NCBI RefSeq assembly: GCF_900637975.1
Contig: NZ_LR134477.1
Coordinates: 2,852,001 to 2,916,000 of the forward strand
Origin: Actinomyces viscosus
Lineage (GTDB): Bacteria > Actinomycetota > Actinomycetes > Actinomycetales > Actinomycetaceae
Direction of reading: 5' to 3'
DNA length: 64,000 nt
In this document: positions 7,043-15,064 of the stretch, in pieces
How the letters are laid out: every line of letters begins with the position of its first letter
Position numbering within the stretch: the stretch's first letter is position 1
The notes under the pieces: generated by a model
The model's database searches: none
The model's input: only the letters and a program-made list of their open reading frames with translations
Told to the model about the DNA's origin: nothing
Translations under genes and position numbers: made by a program

Positions 7043-8554
7043 TCACTCCCATTCCCCGCGAAGGAATATTGTCGGTTTGAACCCTACAGGATAGCGCTTA
7101 TTCTGTCCCCCCAGACTGGAGTTCACCTTGCGTGACATCGGCTGCCACTCGTGCGGCTCCGGGCCTCGCCCCCATCCGGTGTCAGGAACATGGCCGGCAA
7201 CTTTGCCATCTCGATACAATTCGGGATGCCTCATCCTCTCTAGTTTAGCGGCGTACTTGGCTTCAGTCCCGAGCCTGGTTCCTGTCGTGGCGACTCTCCC
7301 GGTTGGCGACAGTGCGTCGGCTTCAAGTGCTCGGTTACAGCCGGCAACGTAATCGTCAACCTCTTTAATCTCAGCCGCTGTTGCGTTCTTAGGGGGATAG
7401 AAGACGACCGGCCCGCTCATTGGGTCGCTTCCGTCGCCGTCGCCCTTGGGTGGGGTGTCTTCGCCGCCACCGGCGGTCGGTTTGGAGGTGGGCTCAGGCG
7501 GGGATTTATCGAGTTTTACGCCGTATCGGCCTTCATAGTAACTCTTGTCGATGGGGGTTTGTGGTCCTTTGCCTACGTACACTCTGGGGTTCGCCTTGCC
7601 CATCTCATTGGCTTGGCGCATGGTGACATTTTGCCCTCCGGGGCCGGCAAGCACCGTTTGTTCTCCCAAGGGGTTTGTCGCGGCCTCGGTTGCTTCGTCA
7701 GCACTTTTGCCGTCCTTTGCCTTGGACTTGAACTTCTCTGCGACCCAGCTGAATAATTTCTTAGCCTTTTCCAGCAGTAGCTTGAGATTCTTGGACGATG
7801 TCACGACGTCGGTGACTTCCTTGGACAAGCGAGTGGCCCAGGAGGAGACTTCAGTGACGGCCGAGCTCACTGCCCAGGGGGCGGCCAAGCCTGCAGTGAG
7901 AACTCCGATCGTGACTTTGGAGGCGAGCTTGCCGACTACGTCAGCGATCGCGTCGCGCACCAGGTCGTGCACCATGCGCACAATCACCGAGGCCACCGTC
8001 AGCCCGCCCGAGATCGCGCCGGCCAGCTGGCCGGTCATGCGCAGGTGCGCGGCCGAGCCGGCCTGCAGGGACTTGAATGCCGCCACCGCCACGGATTCCT
8101 GACCAGCCAGACGACTGGAGCATACTCGGTCCAAGTCATCAGCACACAAACTCAACTCGGTGCCGATGTTCGTCCAAGTCGAGGCAGCCGCAGTCACCGC
8201 GTCACTGTCGCCGGTGAGCTCATTGAGCCAGTCCTTCAAGGGAGACAGGTGCTCAATGAGCCAACCCACTCCAGCAGACAGTGCCTCACCCGGAGGATCC
8301 ATCACCGCCGCTGCCGTGTCAGCGACCGTAGACGCCGTCGCCAGACCACCAGAGACCCAACTGTTCGACTCGAACGCCTCCTTAAGGTCGGCGCCATCCT
8401 CCAGCAAGCGCGAGCCGGTCCAAATGTTCTCCGAGTCCTCCGCTTTGGCGACAAGATCGTTCCGCGTCCTGGATCGTGTTCCTGCCTCACGCGTGCTAGG
8501 CCTAGGCATTGTGTCTGTGTGTGTGCTAGGCCTGGGCATCGTGTCCGTTGTCAT
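7043..8554 (-). CDS. Polymorphic toxin 2, full length, unclassified C-terminal domain
   Basis: The 503-residue product opens with two copies of TDTMPRPST, then a helical WXG/ESX-like module with a hydrophobic stretch (GVLTAGLAAPWAVSSAV). Residues 57-290 are encoded by DNA identical to toxin 1. From residue 291 it diverges. A Pro/Gly-rich linker near 350-385 leads to a terminal domain of about 115 residues with GHVPDTGWG (454-462) and NSSLGGQ (478-484), followed by KRYPVGFKPT. I do not recognise the toxin family; a nuclease is plausible. The SUKH gene follows after one base. An IS5-family element abuts the ATG, so the native promoter and ribosome site are displaced by about 2.2 kb and no good Shine-Dalgarno remains. 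Confidence 0.75.
   Translation of the reverse strand: MTTDTMPRPSTHTDTMPRPSTREAGTRSRTRNDLVAKAEDSENIWTGSRLLEDGADLKEAFESNSWVSGGLATASTVADTAAAVMDPPGEALSAGVGWLIEHLSPLKDWLNELTGDSDAVTAAASTWTNIGTELSLCADDLDRVCSSRLAGQESVAVAAFKSLQAGSAAHLRMTGQLAGAISGGLTVASVIVRMVHDLVRDAIADVVGKLASKVTIGVLTAGLAAPWAVSSAVTEVSSWATRLSKEVTDVVTSSKNLKLLLEKAKKLFSWVAEKFKSKAKDGKSADEATEAATNPLGEQTVLAGPGGQNVTMRQANEMGKANPRVYVGKGPQTPIDKSYYEGRYGVKLDKSPPEPTSKPTAGGGEDTPPKGDGDGSDPMSGPVVFYPPKNATAAEIKEVDDYVAGCNRALEADALSPTGRVATTGTRLGTEAKYAAKLERMRHPELYRDGKVAGHVPDTGWGRGPEPHEWQPMSRKVNSSLGGQNKRYPVGFKPTIFLRGEWE
7682..8385. repeat. 704-bp segment shared by both toxin genes, copy 2
   Basis: This is the partner of 3444-4147. Here the N-terminal side continues into the real beginning of the gene, so it shows what toxin 1 lost: about 56 codons, including the duplicated TDTMPRPST segment. 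The two copies in direct orientation can recombine and would delete everything between, including the SUKH gene. Confidence 0.85.
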
Positions 8555-8692
8555 AGAGGCTTATTCATAGGGGTGTTTAGGGTGTTTTGTTGGTAATAGC
8601 GTGTCGCTAAGCAGGGTGGCGGCTTGCTCTTGAGAGAATCTTTGGTGCTTAAGCCAATCCAACCAAGAAGCAAACCGCCATGACGAATAGTA

Positions 8693-9946
8693 TAGTGGAG
8701 TTTAAACGAGATTATTTTGTGAGTCGGTAGGGGAACTTGTTTGCCTGGATGAAGGTCTCGAATGCTTGTCGGGTTTGGGGGAATGTGGCTCTTTGGTGGT
8801 TGCTGATACTGTCCTTTGCTTCTTTCCAGACGTGCTCGATGGGGTTCTCGTCGGGGCTGTAGGCGGGTAGGTTGATCAGGTGGATCCTCTCGAGGTTCTT
8901 GATGGTCTTGAGGCTGTTTGTGAGCTTTGCTGAACGGTGCCAGGAGGCGTTGTCCCACACGATGACGATCTTCTTCTTGTCGGGGTGCTTCACGGTCAGG
9001 TCGATCAGGGCCTGGGTGATGGTGCCGGTGTCCTGCCAGTCGAGGGTCATCAAGTCGACGGTGCCGTCGGTCTCGTGCAGGAAGCCGATGTAGGACTGGG
9101 CCTGGCGGCGGCGGTCGACCTCCAGGCGGGCGGCGTCCCCCCGGCGGATCCACGCCCTGCGCACGATCGCCTCGTGCTCGATACGCACCTCGTCGGCGCA
9201 CACCACCATCACCTCGGGATCGGACCACTTGCGGACGATCTCGGAACGGATCTGGCTCATGCGCTGGTCAACGTCCGCCTGGGGCGGGCGGCGCTGGTCA
9301 ACGGTCTGGGGGCGGTGGAAGGACAGGCCCGCCATGTGCAGCAGGAACCGGTAGGAGGCGGCAGAGGCGTACTCCACCTCGAAGTGGTCGTAGACCCAGG
9401 CCGCCAGATGGGGCACGTCCCAGAACCCGATGGGCAGGCCCTGCTCCGACGGGGGCCGGGACAGTACCCCGGCCACCTCCTGGCGCTGGGTGGCGGTGAG
9501 CCTGGAGGCGTTGAGGTTGCCGGCGTGACCGGTGTGGATTGAGGCCAGGCGGTACCGGTTCCACTCCCGAGCCCAGCTGCGCACCGTCTCGGGCGTGCGC
9601 TCGACGACCTGGGCCACGACCGCGGTATCCACACCCTTGGACAGCAGCACGACCGCCTCGGACTTCAAACGCATCAACCTGTAAGGCGCCTGGTGCTTAT
9701 AGCCCTGCAAAACAGTCCACTCATCATCACTAACCACGACCCTGTCCATCCCAGCATGATATTCCGCCCTCGACCCGAGAGCTCACACGAAACGCCGACA
9801 ACACAAGAGACGACAACAAAAGAAGCCAGCACCAGCAGCCAAGCACCCCACGAGAAAGCGACACCCCCACATCGGACGCCCCACGAATACCCGATCACCA
9901 ACCCAACAACAAAACCAGCAACACGAATCTTGTTTTAATCACACTA
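8693..9946 (-). mobile_element. IS630-family element with TA duplication
   Basis: The 1254-bp element has imperfect inverted ends (TAGTGGAGTTTAAAC at left; TAGTGTGATTAAAAC when the right end is reversed) and is flanked by the dinucleotide TA on each side (8691-8692, 9947-9948), as expected for IS630. It is inserted in codon 4 of the IS5-family transposase. Confidence 0.9.
8712..9749 (-). CDS. IS630-family transposase
   Basis: The 345-residue, intact transposase has an N-terminal winged-helix/HTH region (about residues 20-100, including VVERTPETVRSWAREW) and a C-terminal DDE_3 nuclease domain. The catalytic aspartates are D186 (VVCADEVRI) and D266 (VIVWDNASWHRS), with the glutamate in NPIEHVW (E305). 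Length and motifs are those of functional IS630 transposases, which cut and paste into TA dinucleotides. It is the only intact transposase in the window. Codon use is as GC-rich as the host's. Confidence 0.93.
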   Translation of the reverse strand: MDRVVVSDDEWTVLQGYKHQAPYRLMRLKSEAVVLLSKGVDTAVVAQVVERTPETVRSWAREWNRYRLASIHTGHAGNLNASRLTATQRQEVAGVLSRPPSEQGLPIGFWDVPHLAAWVYDHFEVEYASAASYRFLLHMAGLSFHRPQTVDQRRPPQADVDQRMSQIRSEIVRKWSDPEVMVVCADEVRIEHEAIVRRAWIRRGDAARLEVDRRRQAQSYIGFLHETDGTVDLMTLDWQDTGTITQALIDLTVKHPDKKKIVIVWDNASWHRSAKLTNSLKTIKNLERIHLINLPAYSPDENPIEHVWKEAKDSISNHQRATFPQTRQAFETFIQANKFPYRLTK

Positions 9947-10727
9947 TAGCACGAGAATCCCTCGGTGTGAGGTTGTGGGCCTGTGCGAGGCCATTTTCGC
10001 CGAGAACCCCGATCTGCCGGTCTTCGGGGCGAGGGCGCTGGGGCTGTTCCTGTGCGTGCGACTGACCCTGACCTACCTGCGCCACAACCTGCCCCAGGAG
10101 CTGCTCGCCGAGCTCTACGGCGTCTCCCAGGCCACCGTCTCCCGCGTCATCAGCACCTACACGCCCCTGATCGCCCAGGCCCTCCAAGCCTCTGTACCGA
10201 CGGTGGAGGACCTGGACCCCACGGCCCAGCTGATCATCGACGGCACCCTGCTTCAGTGCTGGTCCTGGAAGGACCACCCCGAGCTGTACTCCGGTAAGCA
10301 CAAGACTACGGGGCTGAACGTGCAGGTGGCCTGCACCCTGTCAGGAACCCTGGCCTGGATCTCCGACCCCCAGGACGGAAGGGTCCACGACACCCAGGCC
10401 CTGCGCCACTGCGGCCTGCTCGACGTACCGGCCACCGACCTACCCGACGGGACACCACCACCACGCCATGTCGGCGACAAGGGGTACATCGGGCTGGGCA
10501 TGATCACCCCGAAAAGAAAACCCGCAAAACTTCCCCTCCACCCAGACGACAAGACCTACAACACCACCGTCAACCAGATCCGCTACAAGATCGAACGAGT
10601 CATCGCCAACATCAAGACCTGGAGAGTCCTGCACACCGGCTACAGAAGACCACCGGAAACCTTCCCGGAAACCATCTCCGCAGTCCTCGGACTCATATTC
10701 ACCTACACCCCATGAATAATCCTCATA

Positions 10728-10945
10728 GTGTCGGGGCGTGATGCCCCGTCGCCAATCCGAGTGTCTGCCACTATCGCCCTCTCTCCTTACAAATGACCGA
10801 TGAGACGCAGGCGCCACCATAGTCACTGTTTGATCACGTAGAGGCGAAGGCCGACTGTCAAGTAATTAACATGGCTTCGTTCGTGTAAGGGCTCGACACG
10901 GACGCGCAGGCCTGTTAAGGCGACTCATGCGGGTGCGGTCGCTCT
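10728..10945. promoter_or_regulatory. Displaced upstream region of the toxin 2 gene
   Basis: Before the IS5-family insertion this stretch lay directly upstream of the toxin 2 ATG on the minus strand, so it should hold the array's native promoter. It contains a small hairpin, CGGGGC/GCCCCG (10732-10737 and 10743-10748), and AT-rich patches near 10855-10880. No gene is visible. Promoter elements cannot be assigned with confidence. Confidence 0.35.
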
Positions 10946-12292
10946 CTACGGCCGGGCGGTGAGGACCGGGTTGTACAGGAGCCGGTTGGGCGCCGTCGGG
11001 CACTCCTCGCCCACGGCCATCGGCGCGATGAGCCGGTCGGCCCGCAGGTCCTCCAGGCGCGCCACCACTCGGTCACGCAGCGTCCACGGGTCAATGGTGT
11101 TGAGGTAGATCTTCGTGCCGCCCTCGAAACCGGCCAGGGTGGAGACCCGCCACTTGAGCGTGATGTGCCAGGGCATGGGCTGGTCCACGTCGAGCGGCTT
11201 GTGGTGCCACTCCTCGTTGCTGGGCACGTCCGCGCCCGTGGCCGCGTGCAGGGCGTGCACCAGGTCGGCGACGGCGTCGACCTCCTCGCGGCTCATGAGC
11301 CACGGCTCGGGCATGGCCGACGTCGAGTACACCTCCAGCGTCGGGTAGCGGTGCCCGAACCCGGCGAAGGCCACCGCGTGGTCGTTGCTCGCCACCAGCA
11401 GGCCCTGGTAGGCGGCGTAGTCCACCGCCATCTCGTTGTACAGGTTGGGGTTGGCCCGCACCTTCTGCAGCTCCAGCTGACTGGTCACGCCGCGTTCGTC
11501 GATGCCCACCAGCTGCTTGTGCAGGTGGTCGAAGCTCGCCCCGGCCGGCCGCAGCCAGTTCTGGAAGACGGCCACGTAGCGCACCCACCGGTTGGCCTCG
11601 TACAGGCTGTGCATCGCGTGGATCGCCAGGTGCGTGTAGGCGCGGTGCTCGGCCACGCTCAGCGTCCCCGAACCGGCCAGGCCCGTGGTGTCGAGAGCGT
11701 CGTCGGTGAAGTGGCGCCGGCCGATGATGACGTCGTGCCCCCCGGCGAAGAAGGCCGCCAGGAAGGTGCGGCGGTCCCGCTCGCTCATGGTGTCCCAGGA
11801 GGCCGGGTCCGCGCCCGCGGCCGCCAGCTTGGTGCGCGCCACCCGCTCCACGTGCTCGACGCCGGCCGGGTCAGCCAGGTAGGTCTCCATGCGTTCGCGG
11901 GCGGCGTCAGGGATCTCGTAGCCGTGGTTGATGTGCCAGTAGTCGAAGGAGAGGATCTCGAAGAGGTTGGGCACCCGCCGGAACTCGGCCACCGTGTCGA
12001 ACAGGGCGGAGGCGGCGACGGCGTCGAGGCGCTCAAAACCGCCGTCGGCCCCGCGCACGATGCGTGCCTTCTCCGGGGGCGTATCCAGGTAGCGCGCCGC
12101 GCAGAAGGCGCAGCTGTGGGTGCGGTCGGCCTCCTCCAGCGGGCGGACCTCCGCCACCGGGTGCGAGATGGGGCGGTTGGCGCGGCCCGGCACGGTCCAC
12201 ACCTCGGTGCCGGTGAAGGGGCTGATCTGCTTGACCGTCCCGTCGGCCAGGCGCGTGAGTGGTTCGGCGGAGGGGGCGTAAGGCATGAGCAT
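10946..12292 (-). CDS. DUF4921 / galactose-1-phosphate uridylyltransferase-like protein
   Basis: The 448-residue protein belongs to the GalT branch of the HIT superfamily (DUF4921 in actinobacteria). It has a metal-binding CAFC motif at residues 61-64 and a histidine-triad-like HLHKQ motif in FDHLHKQLVG, the counterpart of the HPHGQ nucleotidyl-transfer motif of GalT. It may transfer or hydrolyse nucleotidyl groups on sugar phosphates; the substrate is not established. The ATG at 12292 is chosen because it follows a GGGGG ribosome-site-like run and the family begins there. A longer in-frame version to 12526 would run into the vapC gene. It probably forms its own transcription unit. Confidence 0.75.
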   Translation of the reverse strand: MLMPYAPSAEPLTRLADGTVKQISPFTGTEVWTVPGRANRPISHPVAEVRPLEEADRTHSCAFCAARYLDTPPEKARIVRGADGGFERLDAVAASALFDTVAEFRRVPNLFEILSFDYWHINHGYEIPDAARERMETYLADPAGVEHVERVARTKLAAAGADPASWDTMSERDRRTFLAAFFAGGHDVIIGRRHFTDDALDTTGLAGSGTLSVAEHRAYTHLAIHAMHSLYEANRWVRYVAVFQNWLRPAGASFDHLHKQLVGIDERGVTSQLELQKVRANPNLYNEMAVDYAAYQGLLVASNDHAVAFAGFGHRYPTLEVYSTSAMPEPWLMSREEVDAVADLVHALHAATGADVPSNEEWHHKPLDVDQPMPWHITLKWRVSTLAGFEGGTKIYLNTIDPWTLRDRVVARLEDLRADRLIAPMAVGEECPTAPNRLLYNPVLTARP

Positions 12293-12440
12293 GCCCCCAT
12301 TGTGGCGCGTTGCGGCGCGCCAGGTCGTGTTGCGAGCCTGCCAGGCGCTGTGGACGCGCCTCAGTTCTCGCGGACGGCCCCGTGGGATCAGCTGTCGGGG
12401 CCTCAGGTGTGTCCGCGACGAGTCGAGTGCCGCACCTCGT

Positions 12441-12881
12441 CTACATAGGAATGAGTTCGACGTACCGACGGTCCTGTGGCTCGAGCGCCTGGACCATGCG
12501 CCCGTCCATAGTGGCCAGAACAGCATCGTGACGGGCAGCGAGATCCACCAGGTGCAAGTCGGTCACCTGCTTGGGGCCTTTCAGTCCCGAAAAGCTGATG
12601 GAGGGTGCGGCGAGTGGGGCGTCGTCGACGAGGAACACGTGGTCATCAAGCGATGTCAGCTCACCGAGTGCGGAGGTCACCTCAAGGACCGCGATCTCGA
12701 ATCCGGTGACTCGAGGATTCATGAGTAGGCGCAGGTAGGCTGCTTGAGTGACGGGGCACGTTGCCCATCGGCCTACGTCATCGAACCAGCTGGTCACGAC
12801 CTCATGATGAGCGTGGTTCGGTAAGGACAACGCCACCAGAACGTTGACATCGAGCAGGCGCAGGCGATCAGTGGTCGCCAT
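12441..12881 (-). CDS. vapC: VapC-type PIN-domain toxin
   Basis: The 146-residue PIN-domain protein has the N-terminal acidic motif LLDVNVLVALSLPNHAHHE and the second acidic cluster VTDLHLVDLAARHDAVLATMD. These place the Mg-binding Asp residues of VapC endoribonucleases, which cleave tRNA or rRNA. It belongs to the group annotated as TA-system VapC family ribonuclease toxins. It overlaps the antitoxin gene by 14 bp, so translation is probably coupled. No defect is visible. The RNA target is unknown. Confidence 0.9.
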   Translation of the reverse strand: MATTDRLRLLDVNVLVALSLPNHAHHEVVTSWFDDVGRWATCPVTQAAYLRLLMNPRVTGFEIAVLEVTSALGELTSLDDHVFLVDDAPLAAPSISFSGLKGPKQVTDLHLVDLAARHDAVLATMDGRMVQALEPQDRRYVELIPM

Positions 12882-13098
12882 CTCGGTACTGTTCGATGAG
12901 CTCCGGTGTCACCACATGCGCCTTTCGGCTATCGGGCGGGAAGAACAGTGGGATCCCGTGCTTGCTGGTGCGTGACCCGTGAGAGATCCCCTGCAGCGCG
13001 AGATCGGAGACGGCGCGCCCGAGCGAAACCCCTTCGCGGCGAGCGCGCTCGCGGGCCAGGGACAGGACCTGGTCATCGATCTCAAGTGTGGTCCTCAT
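12868..13098 (-). CDS. vapB: VapB-type ribbon-helix-helix antitoxin
   Basis: The 76-residue protein starts MRTTLEIDDQVLSLARERAR, a canonical ribbon-helix-helix DNA-binding fold. It continues with VSLGRAVSDLAL, then a C-terminal toxin-binding tail (GIPLFFPPDSRKAHVVTPELIEQYR) of the VapB type. It would dimerise, repress the operon promoter and block the adjacent VapC. It is first in the operon, with its stop inside the toxin gene. The promoter should lie within 13099-13200, in a region divergent from the antiporter gene. Confidence 0.88.
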   Translation of the reverse strand: MRTTLEIDDQVLSLARERARREGVSLGRAVSDLALQGISHGSRTSKHGIPLFFPPDSRKAHVVTPELIEQYRDGDH

Positions 13099-13289
13099 GC
13101 GACCATGATCGCATCAGCGCATCACGTCATCAAGGACTCGTGCACTCCAACGAGCACGATGCGGAATCGCGGGTCCTCTGTAGTTGCCTGCGACCCACTG
13201 GTGCCGGGGTAGTCTCTCTGACTCGTGCACCGGGCTCGGCCCACGGCGTGCCCCGGACTGCCCGCACTCGACCGAAGAGAGGAGACGAC

Positions 13290-14915
13290 ATGGCTCTGAC
13301 TGGTCTGGCCGAGGTCTTCACCTCCCTGCTGCTCATCGTGGCGGTGGCCTTCATGGCGCCGCTGGTCTCCTGGACCGTCCCCAAGCGGCTCGTGCCCGAG
13401 GTTGTCCTCCTCATCCTCGGCGGGATGGTTATCGGCCCCCACGGGCTGGCACTGGCCGGGGAGGGGCCCTCCATCGAGCTGCTGCGCGAGCTCGGCGTCG
13501 CCTTCCTCTTCCTCATGGCCGGCTACGAGATCGACGTCAACGAGCTGCGCGGCGCCGGCGGGCGCCACGCCGCCATCGCCTGGATGCTCTCGCTGGGGCT
13601 GGCCTTCGGGGCCGTGACGGCTATCGGGGTGACCGGCGGCGCGCTGTCCGCTAACGGGATCGCCATCGCCATCGCGATGACCTCGACGGCGATCGGCACG
13701 ATCCTGCCGATCCTGCGTGACCGCGGCCTGCTGCCCACCGCGGTGGGAGCCGCGATCCTCAACCACGGCGCCGTCGGCGAGGTGGGCCCGATCCTGCTCA
13801 TGGCGCTGCTGCTGGGCTCGCGCTCGACCTGGGTGAGCCTGGCGATCCTGGCCGCCTTCCTCATCATCACCCTGCTCATCGTCCGCTTCACCAGTCGCGT
13901 CAAGCGCGTGGGGCGCCGCCTGGTCGAGGCCATCCACCTGGGTGCCTCGACGACGGCGCAGACCACCATCCGCGCCACCGTCCTGCTCCTGGTGGGGCTG
14001 TGCGCGATCGCCACCGTCTTCGACCTCGACGTCATCCTGGGGGCCTTCGCGGCCGGATTCGTCCTGCGCCACGTCCTGCCCGAGGGTGACGCCCAGTTCG
14101 AGGAGAAGCTCGACGGCCTCGCCTACGGGTTCTTCGTCCCGATCTTCTTCGTCACCTCCGGCATGGGCATCGACATGAGCCTGAGCGCCGGGGACGTGGT
14201 CAACCTGCTGGCCTTCTTCGTGCTGCTGGTGCTCGTGCGGGGAGTGCCGGTGTGGCTGGCCTCCCGCGTGGAGCGGCGCCGGGACGGCTCGCGCGCCTAC
14301 TCGATGCGCCAGAGCCTCCAGATCGCGGTCTACTCGACGACGGCGCTGCCCATCATCGTGGCCGTCACCCAGGTGGCGGTCAGTGCCGAGGCCATGTCGA
14401 CCTCCTTCGCCTCCACACTCGTGCTGGCCGGGGTGCTCTCGGTGCTCGTCCTACCGGCGGCGGGGCTGGCGCTGGGGCACAGGAGCGACCATGTTCCGGC
14501 CAACGAGGTGATGCGCGTGGTTCAGGGACCCGCCGCACCCGACGGGCGCACCCCCGAGGAGGCCACCGTCCCGGCCGGCGAGCACGTCTCGGAGCCGCGG
14601 CGGCCGGCGTCGCCGCCCAGCGGCATCAGGCTGCCGGCGGGCGAGCGTACCCCGGCGGGAGGGGTGAGGCGGCCGGCGCAGCCCGACCTGGTGGGCCTGC
14701 CCGACCTGCGCGAGCGGGCAGCCCCCGCCGCCGCGCGCCTGGCCGACCTGGGACTGCACGCCCGAGGGCTGTCGGTGGAGGAGTCGCACCGCCTGGCCGC
14801 CCGCCTGGCCCAGATCGAGCAGGACCACGCCCTGTGGCGCGAGCGCTGGCACCACCTGCGTCGGCGCGGCGGCACGTCCCGGGCCGCCCGACGCCGCCGG
14901 CCCCGCGGCGAGTGA
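13290..14915 (+). CDS. CPA2-type cation/proton antiporter
   Basis: The 541-residue protein has about 12 transmembrane helices in the first 400 residues, with the Na+/H+-exchanger family pattern LVPEVVLLILGGMVIGPHGL and VAFLFLMAGYEID near the N-terminus. That is typical of KefB/RosB-like monovalent cation antiporters. The C-terminal 110 residues are a Pro/Arg-rich cytoplasmic tail. The ATG at 13290 has a strong GAGAGGAGA ribosome site; longer in-frame readings lack support. Its last codons fall inside a 141-bp palindromic repeat also present at 16976-17116, so the extreme C-terminus is repeat-derived. Substrate ion is not known. Confidence 0.85.
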   Translation: MALTGLAEVFTSLLLIVAVAFMAPLVSWTVPKRLVPEVVLLILGGMVIGPHGLALAGEGPSIELLRELGVAFLFLMAGYEIDVNELRGAGGRHAAIAWMLSLGLAFGAVTAIGVTGGALSANGIAIAIAMTSTAIGTILPILRDRGLLPTAVGAAILNHGAVGEVGPILLMALLLGSRSTWVSLAILAAFLIITLLIVRFTSRVKRVGRRLVEAIHLGASTTAQTTIRATVLLLVGLCAIATVFDLDVILGAFAAGFVLRHVLPEGDAQFEEKLDGLAYGFFVPIFFVTSGMGIDMSLSAGDVVNLLAFFVLLVLVRGVPVWLASRVERRRDGSRAYSMRQSLQIAVYSTTALPIIVAVTQVAVSAEAMSTSFASTLVLAGVLSVLVLPAAGLALGHRSDHVPANEVMRVVQGPAAPDGRTPEEATVPAGEHVSEPRRPASPPSGIRLPAGERTPAGGVRRPAQPDLVGLPDLRERAAPAAARLADLGLHARGLSVEESHRLAARLAQIEQDHALWRERWHHLRRRGGTSRAARRRRPRGE

Positions 14916-15029
14916 CCCCTCGCCTTCTTCTCCTCCGCCGAGCCGGGCACTTCTCGCGTAGCCGGGCAGAATTTCTGTGGGGCTACGCGAAAAATGCCCG
15001 GCTCGGCGGTGTCTCGAGGACGTCCCCGG
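14889..15029. repeat. 141-bp palindromic repeat, copy 1
   Basis: It matches 16976-17116 over its whole length, with only a few mismatches. It contains a 27-bp inverted repeat (14937-14963 with 14981-15007, two mismatches) around a 17-base loop. It spans the antiporter stop codon and ends in the intergenic region, so it could act as a terminator for both convergent genes. Confidence 0.85.
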
Positions 15030-15064
15030 CTGCGAGCAGACGGGAGCACTGACGGGGACGCGGA

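Larger units (their letters stand above)
8680..10715 (+). pseudogene. IS5-family (DDE_Tnp_4) transposase, split by IS630
   Basis: The ATG at 8680 is followed by only four codons before IS630 enters at the TA at 8691. Removing IS630 and one TA restores an uninterrupted frame: MTNSSTRIPRCEV joined to the 246 codons ending at 10715, about 259 residues in all. The protein has an HTH (LLAELYGVSQATVSRVIS) and the DDE_Tnp_4 acidic residues in IIDGTLLQCW, DPQDGRVHDT and RYKIERVIANIK. As it stands, only a truncated version from the GTG at 9975 could be made. The clean nesting shows IS630 arrived after IS5. Confidence 0.85.
8556..10724 (+). mobile_element. IS5-family element, interrupted by IS630
   Basis: Inverted ends GAGGCTTATTCATAGGGG (left) and GAGGATTATTCATGGGG (right end reversed) delimit the element, which is flanked by ATA on both sides (8553-8555 and 10725-10727), a 3-bp target duplication. 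Without the nested IS630 (one TA copy removed) it is about 913 bp. The left end touches the start codon of toxin 2, since ATA overlaps the ATG complement. The transposase gene reads away from the toxin. Confidence 0.85.

Noticed and set aside
2031..8554. Prophage or integrative element as the source of the toxin array
   Set aside because: No integrase, capsid, relaxase or ESX secretion genes are present; only IS elements and toxin/immunity genes.
12293..12526. Upstream extension of the GalT-like gene
   Set aside because: It would overlap the vapC coding end on the same strand, and the family starts at 12292.
12906..13289. N-terminal extension of the antiporter by 128 codons
   Set aside because: It overlaps the antitoxin gene on the other strand, has no hydrophobic or family features, and the ATG at 13290 has a strong ribosome site.
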